64,000 nt of DNA, from assembly GCA_951230915.1 (NCBI GenBank), contig OX579636.1:34407567-34471566 (forward strand), written 5' to 3'. The stretch is from Antitrichia curtipendula. Its lineage: Eukaryota; Streptophyta; Bryopsida; Hypnales; Leucodontaceae. The translations under genes were made by a program, and so were the position numbers. The notes beneath the pieces are model-generated. The model ran no database searches. It saw nothing but the letters and a program-made list of their open reading frames with translations, and was not told where the DNA came from. Positions within the stretch are counted from its first letter, which is position 1. Each line of letters starts with the position of its first letter. Below are positions 35,026 to 47,174 of this stretch, piece after piece.

Positions 35026-36475
35026 TTAACCCCTAAAGTTCCTTGATTATGTTTTTAACCCAAAACACTCCAAAACTGCCATTTCTATTACAAATACCAA
35101 ATTTTAGGGGGAAAACACAATTTGGACACATATAACTGTAGGATCTTCCAATACGCTAGTATGAAAATATGTGGAACAAATTTCAGAAATTTTCACTATG
35201 TGGATCTTAAGATATTAGCATTTGATTTAACAAAAATATTTTTTTGGCCTTGCAAAAAACAAGGCAGTTGCACTTCACAAGGTCACATTTGTATAAAAAA
35301 ATGTCTCCAATGGTGGTGCTTTTTTGGATTCATTCTTCAAGTCAAGTTGGCTACATACTTGAAAATTTTCAAATCATTTGGAATTGTGCAACATATAGGG
35401 AAAAATAGTAAGTAGAAAGAAGTAGAGAATGATTCAAAATACAAAATTGATGAGAATTTAGTTATATACTTGAAAATTGCAAATTCCAATGATTGTAATG
35501 TTGTAATAAACAATCTACATCTTGTAATTTTATTCTTTTTCAAAAATATGAAAAATTGAGTTAAATAAAGAACTTCAAAGTTTAATTTATGAGTAGAGAA
35601 TCCAAAATTGCCCGCAAACTAAAACTCTTCATAACTTTCATCTCATTAATCAAAATGGAATGATTTAAAGCTTTCCACGTACATATAAATCTAGAAAACC
35701 ATTTTCAAATTTTCATTTCAAAATAAAGTGATTTTTTAAAATTTTGCCCAAATTGTCAATCTTGAAAAAACTACTGCATATCATACAATAACTTTTAATC
35801 CCTAAAGTCCTAAGGCCATTTTCCATCAAAGACCATTCAAAACTGCCATTTCTATTGCAAAGAGCACAAAACTTTAAAACTTTTTTTATCATGCATATCT
35901 AACCATAGCATCCTAAACTAGACTAATATATGTAAGAAATTTCAAAAACTTTGAAAACACAGATTGCAAGATATTTGCATTTAATGTAAAGAAAACAATT
36001 TTTTCAAGAAAATGATTAGATTGCCCAAAAAACAAGATTGTCCATAATTTTCTTGTTATGAGTCCAAATAGAATGATTCAAAAATATTCAATTTTTTTTG
36101 GTTTTTTTTGGATTGCCCCTCATGCTGCTTTTTGGACTTAGGGTGGCATACTTTTTTCCCCGAGCACCGATTGAAATAATAATTATATTCCCATAAAGCT
36201 AATCTAATTTTGTATCTTCAAAAAAAGATTCAAAGAATGACATCAAAAATTAAAATCATAAAGGCCTATCCGAATTCCTCTAAAAGTTCCCGTAGGGACT
36301 TTGGGACTTTACGGGTTAACCATGTAGTTGGAAGTTATGAAAATTGTTGGGCCTTAAAGAAAACCCTCATCTACATGTTGTGTGTAAATTTCAAAGAAAA
36401 AAAAAATCATTTGTAGTGAACTGCCTAAAATCACTAAGTTGCCCCAAACTCGCACTTTGGTCTTTTATAGATTAA
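35026..36475 (-). mobile_element. TTAA-family element interrupted by a second copy
   Basis: It opens TTAACCCCTAAAGTTCC. The body matches the copies at 25433 and 46244 up to 35794, then resumes at 36320 and ends in a degenerate TTTTATAGATTAA. Removing the inserted element and one TTAA leaves about 929 bp, the standard length. Confidence 0.8.
35795..36319 (-). mobile_element. TTAA-family element nested in another copy (525 bp)
   Basis: It opens TTAATCCCTAAAGTCC and closes GGGACTTTACGGGTTAA. The host sequence reads ATAACTT-TTAA on the left and TTAA-CCATGTAG on the right. The sister element at 39367-40313 reads (minus strand) ATAACTTTTTAACCATGTAG, with one TTAA and no insert. This shows target choice and duplication of TTAA directly. 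Confidence 0.85.
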
Positions 36476-36807
36476 AAGCTCAAAATACACCACTTTCAAT
36501 TGTTTCTATCAAATATAAAATGTTTATTATCATCATTTCCAATTTATTTAAAAATTTATATTATTTGAACCATTTTTATAATTACTATCAAAAAAATTAC
36601 TTCAATTCATCATGTAAAAGTTTATTTCAAGTATATTGAAGTTCAATTATATATTTATACGTACATTTTTCTACATGGGATAAATACCAAGTTTTGAAAA
36701 GATGGGCTTTCAATATCGAAAACTAATGAAGTTTGGTTGTGCTTTTCCTCCCTTGCAATGAAATTATGTTTTCATTTGTGTCAAACAAAAAAACTATAAA
36801 CTAAAAC
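36476..36807. other. AT-rich gene-free stretch
   Basis: No frame, repeat end or RNA-like structure recognised. Confidence 0.4.
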
Positions 36808-37124
36808 TAAGGTAGGAGGTCCTAAAATGGAGCGGGTTCTAAAACCAATCAAGCTCTAGAGGTACATTTTGCACTTTCCAATGTACAAGTGGTGTGCATT
36901 TGAGGAGGTGGTCGATTTTAGAGCCCACAAAAATGCACTTTTCTGCAACTTCAAAAATTCATAACTAATTCCACAAAGCTTCAAAAAATATGAAACAACT
37001 TGGGTTAAATGCCAATTTCTCTTAACTTTCAAGGAAAATTTACTGAAAAATATTTTAAGAAGTTCTACCTCCCCCAAAGTCAGCTTCAGCTCTTAGATGA
37101 GCGGTTTATGGACCTCCTACCTTA
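36808..37124. mobile_element. AAGGTA-family MITE, best-preserved copy (317 bp)
   Basis: The ends TAAGGTAGGAGGTCC and GGACCTCCTACCTTA are exact inverted repeats of 15 bp including TA. The body has GAAACAACTTGGGTTAAATG and TTTCAAGGAAAATTTACTG, shared with the other main-type copies. It is non-coding. Confidence 0.85.
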
Positions 37125-37521
37125 ATGAAGTTTGACCAACTGGGAACATGGAATGTCCTTTTATTTTAGGGTTAAACGTATTATTCCCTAGGCCAGAAAT
37201 TGTGGCAGGATGTTGATAAATGTTTAATTCAGACTGCAGTTTCCTGTTTTTCATTGACCTAGGCCTTACTAGTAAAACATCATTTGGGCAGGACAGTTAG
37301 CGGTCAACTACTTTCCTTTGGAATTTGTGCCTTCAATTATCTTCCTGTGAAAAGATGCTGGAGTACCAGAGCCTACCCTGAAACAAAAAATCTAGAAATG
37401 CTCAAGATTGTGAACTAGAAATTATTCTCAGATTGGTAGATTTCAGAAGGGAGTTGGTCAGTTGTTGCCTTTTGTGTGACAGTTTCTCCTTATCGCAAGT
37501 TCAGTGGTCAAAGCTTTCTAA

Positions 37522-38364
37522 GAGCATCTCCACTTTTCCACTTGGAAGGGGTCCGGTTTAAACAACCCATTGTGGTCAGAATTAGGAGTTTGATCTCATG
37601 TGGTTGCTGAAATTTTTCAATTTTTTTCCTTACAATAGTACAATTGTGAGGAACAATGAGAGCGATTGAAATAATTTATTTATTTTGACAAAGTATGAAT
37701 TTGTTATAAATTTTTGAAGTGTCCAATGCATCATGGTCTAAAAGAGTCTGTAGACTATCTTATAACCAACAAAATGTGAATCCATCATGCTCATCTTTGC
37801 TCATCTAAAGCAGTTATAATATTTTCTAACATAGGAGGCTTTAAAAAATAATCTTACAATGAATTTACACTAAAAAATTAAAAGTTCCTTATGAAGTCAC
37901 TAATCACTCTATTATTGTCATGTAAGACATGCATTGAAGCCAAAATCTCACAAACTAAAAAAATATTATAGTAGGGTTATTCCCTAGGTGTCTACTATGG
38001 GTCATTTGATCACAATGAGTTGTTCTACCTTACAAGGAAAAGAAAAAACTTGGCCTCTGTAAAATGAGCCCTCACAACTTTCCATCTTGATAGTCCTCCC
38101 CCATCTTTTTCACCTAGCTTGGATTATGCTAGTCTCACTATGTTTTTGTAACACTTTTTGAAACGTCTAACAATTATACCAACTCCCATCAATGAGAGTG
38201 CAAAGCTGCAGTGTACATCTTGGTAATTATATTGAGTACTACTAGAAATGATATAGAGATGAAGGTTGGAGAACTACTTTGTTGGTGGAACATGGAAGAA
38301 CAATAGAGTTTGCAAAAATTGCCATTTGATGAGACAATCTCATCGTAAAAGGTCGGAGATGCTT
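37522..38364. mobile_element. PIF/Harbinger-like MITE (843 bp)
   Basis: The left end is GAGCATCTCC. The right end in reverse complement is AAGCATCTCC. Both are flanked by TAA (37519-37521 and 38365-38367). The ends match the family of the element at 13762, but the interior is unrelated. There is no transposase. Confidence 0.7.
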
Positions 38365-39366
38365 TAATTCCTACAGCCTAGGTTCTTACACTCGGCTTGT
38401 AAACTCACAAACCACTTAATTTCTAATTATTAGGATAGAGAGTCCATGAAGCCACCATTCACCAACTCATGGTAGATTGGGAGAAGCTAAACTCCTTAAA
38501 AATATCTTTCTATAGATTTTTCCTTAAAAGATAAACAGAACTGCACTCTTTGTTCTATTTAGTGTGGTTTACACTAAATAGATTTCATTGCAGTATTTGA
38601 GATAGTTACATTTATTATTGTTCCTATGATATCAGGAATCCACACTATTGAATGATCAAGTTTTTAGGTTTTTTGGATAGTATTACCATTACCTATATAG
38701 TGTGGTCTTTGCTACTTATGGTATTTTCAATGTATAGGTGAAGTACAATCTACAATAATTGATGATAACGTCTCTATTTAGTGTGACCCTATATTTGTAC
38801 AAGTAACACTCTTTGAGAAGCAATATTAAATAGAATGAAGAGTATAGCATCTAATCCAAGTTGTTTCATATTTTCTTGGACCTTTGTAGAGTTAGTTATG
38901 ATTTTTCAAAGCTGATGTAGCATAGGGCTCTAAAAGCATTATGATTGTTGATGATGCATTGAAAATTCCAATGTGCACTTCTCTACATGAAGAGATCTTT
39001 AAAAATTCCAATGCTTTAAGCACTTCCTATCTCACTAGAAGTGAAGTCTTAGGACATCAAGTTGCAATGGGAGAACATCGGTGAAAGGGCTAACTTTGTA
39101 TCTATATAGGTTTTTGGAACTATGCATACCTCGCTCCTAAAATACCTCCTTTCTACACCCCTAAAATATTTTTTGATTGTCTTATGTTAAAACATACACC
39201 ATACAAATTTAAAACTTGATTTAGAGTTAGTGAACTCCTTGTCAATGTAATCATCATATAACTATACCAATCTACAACATGTTTTTTCAAAAATAGTTAA
39301 ATCCTTCATAATATATTATCTCAATTTCATTGTAATTAATTTGCTTTACTTGTGATTAATTTGCAT
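38365..39366. other. Gene-free stretch with small palindrome and MITE fragment
   Basis: 38555-38581 is a short hairpin: CTATTTAGTGT, five bases, then ACACTAAATAG. From about 38840 to 38990 there is an inverted, end-less fragment of the AAGGTA main-type MITE (CATCTAATCCAAGTTGTTTC, CATAGGGCTCTAAAA). Confidence 0.55.
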
Positions 39367-40313
39367 TTAACCCTTAAAGCCCCAAACTACGTTTTTTTGG
39401 CAACATAGCAATTTTTGGCAACTAACTATGAATGAAGTTTTGAATTTTTTTCTTTGAATTTTTTATACAATGTGTGCCTAAGGAGTAGCTTTAAGACCCA
39501 ACAGTTTGCATAACTTTTGACTACATGGTTAAAAAGTTATTGCATAATGCGTAGTTTTCATTGCTCATTGGGCAACTCGGATAGCTATAAAACTTCTTCA
39601 AAAAACACTTTTACAAAAAATAAAAACTTGAAATTGGATTTTTAGACTTATATATACGTGTAAAGCTTTGAATTATTCAATTTGATTAATGAGATGAAAG
39701 TTGTGAGGAGTTATAGTTTGTAGGTAGTTTGCGGGCAGTTATGAAAGCTCTACTCTTGGATAAACTTTGAAGTCCTTTATTTAACTCAATTTTTAATATT
39801 TCTAGAAAAAAATAAAAACAATAGGTGTAGATTTTTATTACAACATTTTAATCATTGTAAGTGGCATTTCTCAAGTCTATAACTAGATTCTTATCAATTT
39901 TGTAACTTGAGTCATCATCTAATTTTTTACTTACTATTTTTTCCTATATGTTGTAAATTCCAAATGATCTAAAAATTTTCAAGCATGTAGCCAACTTGAC
40001 TTGAAGAATGAATCCAAAGAAGCACCAACAACATGGAAATTTTCACATATAGATGTAACCTTGTGAAGAGCAGCTACTATGTTTTTTAAAGGGCCAAGAA
40101 AATTATATTTGCCACTTCAAACGCTAATAACTTGCAATCTATATGTTGAAATTTTTTGAAAATTTTTCAAATCTTTTCAAACCAGTGTAATACAGGATCC
40201 CATAATTACATGAGTCTAAAAGTGATTTTTTCTAAAATTTGGTACTTATTCCTAAAAATGATCTTTTGGGAGCGTTTTTGATGAAAATATAGTAAAAAAA
40301 TTCTAGGGGTTAA
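39367..40313 (+). mobile_element. TTAA-family element, carries the empty site (947 bp)
   Basis: It opens TTAACCCTTAAAGCCCC and closes ATTCTAGGGGTTAA, in opposite orientation to the copy at 35026. Around 39527-39547 it preserves the uninterrupted target that is split by an insertion in that copy. Confidence 0.85.
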
Positions 40314-40656
40314 GATATGCATATCCTTTATGGAATCTCGTCTTTACGTCCATATTTTCATTTGTCCCAGATTTCAATTTCTAAAATATAGAACAAATGT
40401 AGGTAGGGACGCAATTGAAAAGAGGGGGCTATAATGGGTTTGTATTCTTTAATTTCATTGTAATTTGGAGCTCTTAGTCTTTCTAATACTAAATGAGTTT
40501 TTAAAGAAAATGTGGAGGGAATTCATATCATGTACAAAATTTACTTAAAGAATCTAAAAAATTATATATCAATAGGTGAAAACAATAGTGTAGAATCTCA
40601 TGGTCCAAAAAATACATCTAAAAAACTCCCAGTTAATAGCAAAAAACAATGTTGTA

Positions 40657-41509
40657 CTCCCTCCCCAAAATAAATATGGGGTTTCCAAATGTAATTGTTC
40701 CAAATTAAATTTGAATTTGGCTCTCCACAACTTGATGGACACATTACAAAAATTCTGAACCTTGTAGAAGGCCATTAGAAGGTTATTTGACTTTTAGCCG
40801 TGGTGCAAATATAGGGGGGAAATTAAATTAAATTAAATATTTTATTTTTGAAAAATAAACACACAAAAAAAAATTTGGAGCTTGCCAATCTAATGTGGCA
40901 CTAGAAGTGTCCCATCAAAGTCTACTTTTAAATTAAATTAAATTTTTTATAAATTTAATAATCTTTTTGTTATAATTGCACTATTGCCATACAAACTTGC
41001 AGCCTTTAGCAGGGCTAAATTTTATCCTAATGACAATTGAAGCTAGTTTAAACACCCTATAGCAAAAAAATCCGTAGATATCACATTCCAAAGACTGTGT
41101 AGCAATTCTATCATTGCAGAGGGAATCGAAATGCAACCTCTAACCAACCAAAGGTAAGGAATTCAACCTACAACTGTATATAAATCACTACTAACAAATT
41201 TCTTGCTGAGAATTTTCTGGACTTGAAACACAAGACATTGTCAAACTTGAATACAGAGGATGTCAATGGACATCACTGCACCAACATTGCTCGGAGAATG
41301 ATCAAAATTAATTCAACTGGAGTAGTTCCAAAAAGGACAAAAAAATTGTCGATTTTGCCGCCTCTTTTCAACATGTGCCACTTCATTATTGACTTCCTTT
41401 CTTTCACACCTAGTAGGATTTAATAAAAGCTATAATAACTATACAATCCTTTGAAAATAGGAGCTACTTACACGTAGAAAACCCCGGATTTATTTTGGAA
41501 CAGAGGGAG
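40657..41509. mobile_element. Stowaway-like element (853 bp)
   Basis: The left end CTCCCTCCCCAAAATAAAT pairs with the right end, whose reverse complement is CTCCCTCTGTTCCAAAATAA, and both are flanked by TA. CTCCCTCCGT ends with TA duplication define Stowaway MITEs and their Tc1/mariner relatives. A second MITE sits inside at 40742-41032. A 66-codon frame at 41223-41423 is the only open frame of note and shows no DDE/D motif. Confidence 0.75.
40742..41032. mobile_element. CATTACAAAA-ended MITE, diverged copy (291 bp)
   Basis: The left end CATTACAAAAATTCTGAACC and following GTAGAAGGCC align with the better copy at 44852-45159. The right end reads GGGCTAAATTTTATCCTAATG. The shared inner block is ACTTGC(A/G)GCCTTT..AGGGCT. 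It lies wholly inside the Stowaway-like element. Confidence 0.65.
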
Positions 41510-42516
41510 TAAACCAATTTTTACTACCAATCAACAGCCCATGACAATGGATCCCTATGAAGGCCCAATATTCAAATTGCAATAAGATATTTGATTTTAG
41601 AATTTAAAACAAAGTTCCAATGGGAGTAGAAACTAAACTTCATAAACTTTGCTTCATTAGTTGGAATCAAATCCAAGGTACCAACTTTGATTTTTTTTCT
41701 AAATATTTTTTATACTCTACATAGAAATCTTAAAGATTTTTTTCAAAGGATTTTTTTCCCAATGTTTTCAAATTCCAACCAATTTTTTTACATCCAAAAT
41801 TATTCCACCGGCTAAGAATGAACTACGCGAAGGTTTCCCCAAACATTGCACCGGCACCCCCTTCACTTTCCAATCTCGGAAGCCTTTTGCAACAAACTTT
41901 GTCCAATGATGATTTGAAGCTTGTAATGATCAATTGCTAGTATCACTTGAAAACCCTTGTTGGGAAACTAATAATAAGCGGAGTTCGCTTCAATGCACCC
42001 CCCGCCCCTGCCAGTGGAGTTCATGAACACTTGGAGTGATGAATTGTAGAAGTACGAATTAATCGGTCATGAGCTACAATCGAAGGCTGATGTACGCTTT
42101 ACGTTCATTATGGATACGAACAAAGGATGTGCTGTAGTTAAGGAGACATTTGTCCAGATGGAGCACTGAATGCGCACAGAATCTTTTCGTGGCAAGGACG
42201 CGTTCACTCAAGAAATAATAAATGGAACCAATAACTTAGAAAAGAAAAGGGGAAGCGGTGTAAAAAAAATATTTGGAATTACAAATTGATTGGGTGAAAT
42301 TAAATGCATGGGCCACGGAAATGTCCACTTGGTGGCCATGCAAAGAGTTGACATGGAAGAAGATTTTCGTAGGTAAGATCAAGGCGGTCGCTGGCAATAG
42401 GAAGCGGGCCACAATGGAAGATCTGCCTTAATGTTATTGACCTCCAATTGGGTCTCCGTGCAATGTCCGTAACATTTGTTCATTTAACCGCACAAAAATT
42501 GTTGAATGAGGTTGCC
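41510..42516. other. Gene-free stretch, GC-richer on the right
   Basis: 41800-42480 is GC-richer than its surroundings and has no repeat ends. Frames are short and interrupted on both strands. No gene is claimed. Confidence 0.35.
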
Positions 42517-43462
42517 TTAACCCTTAATGTACAAAGGCCATTTTTTTTAATGTCAAAAACAACTCAAAAGTGACAATTCTATTGCATTCATCCAAGGAAA
42601 AACAAAAACACAACAACCAAAAAAAACACCATGTGAATCTAACGGTAGGATATTGTACTTTACTTGTTTCAAATCATGTGGTAAATTTTTATAAAGTTTG
42701 ATAAGATAGATTGGAAGATATTAGCATTCGAAGTTGGATTTTTATTTTAAACACCGGCTTGCATTTTTAGATGACTTTGAACACCATTTGTAGAAAGAAT
42801 TTGCTCTTCAAACTTTTAACTTCAATTTTTGAGTGTTGAAGAATTAAGTTGAAAGTCTAGGAAAAAAAATTCAAAAAACACACATTTGATTTTCATTGTT
42901 TAAAAAATTGTTAGGTAGAAGTAGGTCCAAGATCAAAAAGTAAAACTAAATTGTTTATAGCTCTAAGATGGGATTGAAACACTATTAATCTCAATGGTGA
43001 GATTGTTTTAGCAAGCAAATTAAACCTTGTCGAACAAGTTTTTTCTGAAAAATTGTGAAAATTGCATTCAAAAATGAATCCTACAAGTTAATTTTTTGAA
43101 AAGTTGCTCTAATTGCCTAAAAAATAAGATTGTCTATAACTTTCACATAACAAATCCAAATAGAATGAATAAAAGCTTCCCATACAAATAAAATTACAAT
43201 CTATGAGAAACAAAAAATTTAATTATTTTTAAATTATTTTTGTGTAAAGAGGTTTTTGCCCATTGCACCAATAAAAAATACCTATTGTGCCGTAACTTTT
43301 GCTCCTAGGCACTGATTGAAATAAAAATTATGTTTTCCAAAAGCTAGTGTGTTTTCTGTCTTCTTGAAAAAGTTTTGAAAAATCATGATGAATATTGAGG
43401 CTATAGGAACCTACCCAAAATCCATTTTGTTCCATAAAGAAACAATGGGATTTAGGAATTAA
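42517..43462 (-). mobile_element. TTAA-family element, full form (946 bp)
   Basis: It opens TTAACCCTTAATGTACAAAGG and closes GGGATTTAGGAATTAA. The interior follows the 925-bp pattern in minus orientation. Its last TTAA begins the next element. Confidence 0.75.
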
Positions 43463-44300
43463 CCTCTAAAGGATTGCGCATTCAAAAAGTTAATGTGCCT
43501 TGGTCAACCCTAATTGTAACTTTCAAAATACTCATTAGTGGTTTATGCTTAAACTAAGAAAATGAAGTTTGACAAGTTTTAGTTCTTTCTTGTATAAAAA
43601 CTTTGAAAAAAACAAAAATAAATTGAAAGAATTATTGCAACTGAAAGATCCACATGTCAAAATTCATATTACACCTTATTGTGTGTTTCACGTTCACATT
43701 TATTTTCTTAAAATGTTTTTCAAAGTTTAAATTACAAATTAAAATTTTCATTCTAACCTTCATTTACAGTGAAAATCCTAAATTATACTAATGTATATTA
43801 AATACGGATATAATTTTCTTTACATATTTTACTTTTTAAAATTACATTTATTTGATTCTTCCATCAAAATCTGTAATAAAGATGTGAACGTCCATAGAAA
43901 ATTTTGATTTTATATATCAACTATATAATAGGTTAAAATTAGCTTATAGTTAAATTTGACTTGAAGGTCATTGCCAAGGGTGTTTTGGGTGTAAAAAATA
44001 AAATAAGTATTTGAAAATTCTATATACTAATCTCTATTGCTACTTGTACCTTTTGAAATAATTTCAAATTAACTAGAATATTTTTGCTATATTTGAATTT
44101 TTATTTTCACTTTTAGTCACAAAATCATAACTTTGACAATTTTTCATGAAACAAGTGAAAGTTTTCACAATGATTGACAATTCATAGTGTCATGTAATAA
44201 AAATCTTAGATTGATATTTGACCACAATTTAATAGGAAAAATTTAGCTTGTACATGATGTTTGACTTTTTTTGTAGTGAATCTAGTCCTTTAGGAATTAA
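43459..44300. mobile_element. TTAA-bounded element, divergent interior (842 bp)
   Basis: The left end TTAACCTCTAAAGGATTG is matched in reverse complement by the right end TTAATTCCTAAAGGACTAG. The interior is AT-rich and does not follow the 925-bp pattern. It shares TTAA 43459-43462 with its left neighbour. Confidence 0.6.
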
Positions 44301-44497
44301 CAATTAGGGATCAAGGAGGGCTGACCCACTCTTATTGTCCCATATCTTATCTCTGGAGAAAAAATATTGGAATTCTTTATTTGCCACTTGTGATAAAATA
44401 ATACAATTTCGAAATCCATATTTGCAATCAAAGGGACAAAGGCTCCAAATGAGCTAAGAGAGGTGAAGAAATACAATTTTTCAACCAGGCAAAAAAA

Positions 44498-44829
44498 TAA
44501 GGTAACAAGCTCTAAAATCACACATGCTCTAAAATCATCCACCTCCTCAAATGTACACTACGTGTACAAGTTGTTTTTCCATAGCCTTGAGCAATGAATA
44601 AACAATGTACATTTTAGGAGGTGGGTGATTTTAGAGCCTTTTGCCATTTCAACTTTGAATTTTTTAAAACTCATTTCACAAAGTTCCATAAAATATGAAA
44701 CAACTCGGGTTAGATGCCAATTCCGCTTGTCTTTCAAGGAAAATTTATTGAAAATTATTTCAAGAAGCTTTGCCTCCCGAAAATTCAGTTTCAGCTCTTA
44801 GGTGGGCAATTTATGGACCTGTTACCTTA
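44498..44829. mobile_element. AAGGTA-family MITE, main type (332 bp)
   Basis: The ends are TAAGGTAACAAGC and CTGTTACCTTA. The body shares GAAACAACTCGGGTTAGATG and CTTTCAAGGAAAATTTATTG with the copies at 36808 and 59716. It also contains GCTCTAAAATCA twice near the left end. Confidence 0.8.
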
Positions 44830-44851
44830 GTGTCCATAGCATCCTTATAGG

Positions 44852-45159
44852 CATTACAAAAAATTTCAGCCCTCGATAATGCTGTTTAGAAAGCTTTTTC
44901 GGCACCCCCCGCGGTGCAGTTACAGAAAAATAAAAATAATTTTTTTTAATTTTTTTTAATTTTTTTTAAATTAAAAAAAAATATTATAAAAAAAAAAAAA
45001 AAAAAAAAATTCTCCAGTCTGACGTGGCACTAGTAGTGCCACATCAGATTCCCCCCCCAAAAAATTAAAAAAATTAAAAAAAAATCCATTTTTTTCCCTA
45101 ATTGCACCACAGCCCTGCAGAACTTGCGGCCTTTCCAAGGGCTGAAATTTTTTGTAATG
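44852..45159. mobile_element. CATTACAAAA-ended MITE (308 bp)
   Basis: The inverted ends CATTACAAAAAATTTCAGCC are 20 bp and exact, with the match continuing CCT. The middle has long A/T homopolymers around a near-perfect palindrome at about 45018-45047 (ACGTGGCACTAGTAGTGCCAC). There is no coding capacity. The target duplication is not evident. Confidence 0.8.
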
Positions 45160-46243
45160 GGTGAACCTGGGAACGACTATCTGTCCTACATAGAAGGATT
45201 TTCAATCATCCATCAGACACTTAGGTATAGTATGCATACTATAATGAATACTATAGTATGCATTCAGAATTTTTGTCAAAAAGCATGGTCTTATTCTCAT
45301 ACTTTCCCGAAGGCTACGTCATGTATGCAGTAGCAAAAGAAATGAAACAAAAGTGAGGGAGCACATAAGTTACACACTTTTTGACTTTTTTACAAAGAGG
45401 TTGGAACACCTGAAGCATGACAAGAACCCCACCACTGTCCTTGTTTCTAAAGACATGGATAACCACAAATTCCTTCAACACCATAGGCACGGATTTCCTA
45501 AAGCTTGATGGGAGAAGATCCCATGTTTGACCTCTTGATGTGTGTTACAGAAATCAAGTTCTAATAAATTAAAAAATATAGGCCTATATACTTTTTGTTT
45601 TAAGACACTGATGCTCTTCAATGGAGCTTTATTTATTTTTTAAACTCTCTAATTAACGCATGAAGGAGGGTGGTGGTGGTTAGGGAGACCTTGTCAAAAA
45701 CTGCAGTTTTTTGGTATGCTATTCAAAATGGTATGTCATTACCAGAATGTAGGAAAAAATTCAGCCCATATTACCATGGGAATTGAAAGATTATAATGTT
45801 CGAAGTGAGCAAAAATACTTTTATTCATTTCTACAAAACTTTGGGTCTTTTTATAGTCAAATTTTTGCTCTACATGAAAATGAGAATTTTGACCATTTAT
45901 AAGTAGATATTTCATGAATAAATTTACAAGCAAATATGGAGTCTAGATTATTCTAAATCGCCCTACAATGCAGGAAGGTTAAGTGAATTGGCAATACACT
46001 AGTCATTTTTTGATGATTTCTTGTGCAATGAAGAAATTTTTTATTTGATATTCAAATGGTGAAAAGTTAGAGACAAACATTTGGAGTATGTAGAATTTTT
46101 TTTAGGAATTTTGACTTCACATATTGCAACATCATAGGACTTGAAGTTAGAAGAAAATGTTTTTTTTTAAAAACTGCCTCAACATACCTAACAAAGTTTG
46201 ACTCTTTTCAAAATGTGATTTGAGGACTTTTATATCATGGTCT
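45160..46243. other. Gene-free stretch
   Basis: A small palindrome (TATAGTATGCATACTATA, 45225-45242) is followed by a partial repeat of itself. The remainder has no supported feature. Confidence 0.4.
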
Positions 46244-47174
46244 TTAACCCCTAAAGTTCTATGACTATGTTTTCACCAAAAACACTCCAAAACTACCATT
46301 TCTAGTACAAGTACCAAATTTTTGAAAAAACAAACTTTTTTGACACATGTAACCGTAGGATCTTATAGTAAACTAGTTTTAGAAGATGTCGAAAAAATTT
46401 CAGAATTTTCCACCATGCGGATTGGAAGATATTAGCATTTGAATTGGCAAAAATCTTTTTTTGGTCCCTGCGAAAAACAGGCAGCTGCACTTCACAAGGT
46501 CACATTTGTATGAAAAAATGTCCAAAATGGTGGTGCATCTTTGAATTCTTTTTCCTAAACAAGTTCTCTACATGCTTAAATTTTTTCAAATCATTTGATA
46601 CTGCACAACATATACAAAAAAATAGTAAGTAGCAAGAAGTAGAGAATGATCCAAAATGCTAAATTGTTGAGAATTTAATTATGGAATTGAAAAATGTAAA
46701 TCGCAATGGTAGTACTGTTGTAATAAACAAAATACATCCTATGAATTTTTTTTTTCAAAAAATATTAAAAATTGAGTTAAATAAACAACTTCAAAGTTTA
46801 TTTCAGAGTAGAGAATCTATAACTGCCCGCAAACTAAAAATCCTCATAACTTTTTGATTCATTGGTCGAAATGGAATGATTCAAAGCTTTCCATGTATAT
46901 ATAACTCTAGAAAATCAATTTCAAATTTTTATTATTGAAAAAAGTGATTTTTTTAATCTGCTCGGACTGCCCAGTTATGAAAAAAAGTAACATATCTGGC
47001 CATAATTTTTTACTCCTATTTCCAAATGTCATGAAATTTAGTGCAAATGAAAGGTGCTCCTCACGCCCACCTTCTATTAAAATTTTAGCCAAAAATATGA
47101 AAATCTCCAGTCACAAGTACCTGCCCAAATTTTTTATACTGCCAAAAACCGCATGATGGTCCTTTAGGGGTTAA
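46244..47174 (-). mobile_element. TTAA-family element, full form (931 bp)
   Basis: It opens TTAACCCCTAAAGTTC and closes GGTCCTTTAGGGGTTAA. The body matches 25433-26462 and 35026-36475 in the same orientation (GGTCACATTTGTATGAAAAA, ATACTGCCAAAAACCGC). Confidence 0.85.

Noticed and set aside
41223..41423. 66-codon frame inside the Stowaway-like element as a transposase remnant
   Set aside because: No DDE/D signature or helix-turn-helix is visible and the length is far too short.
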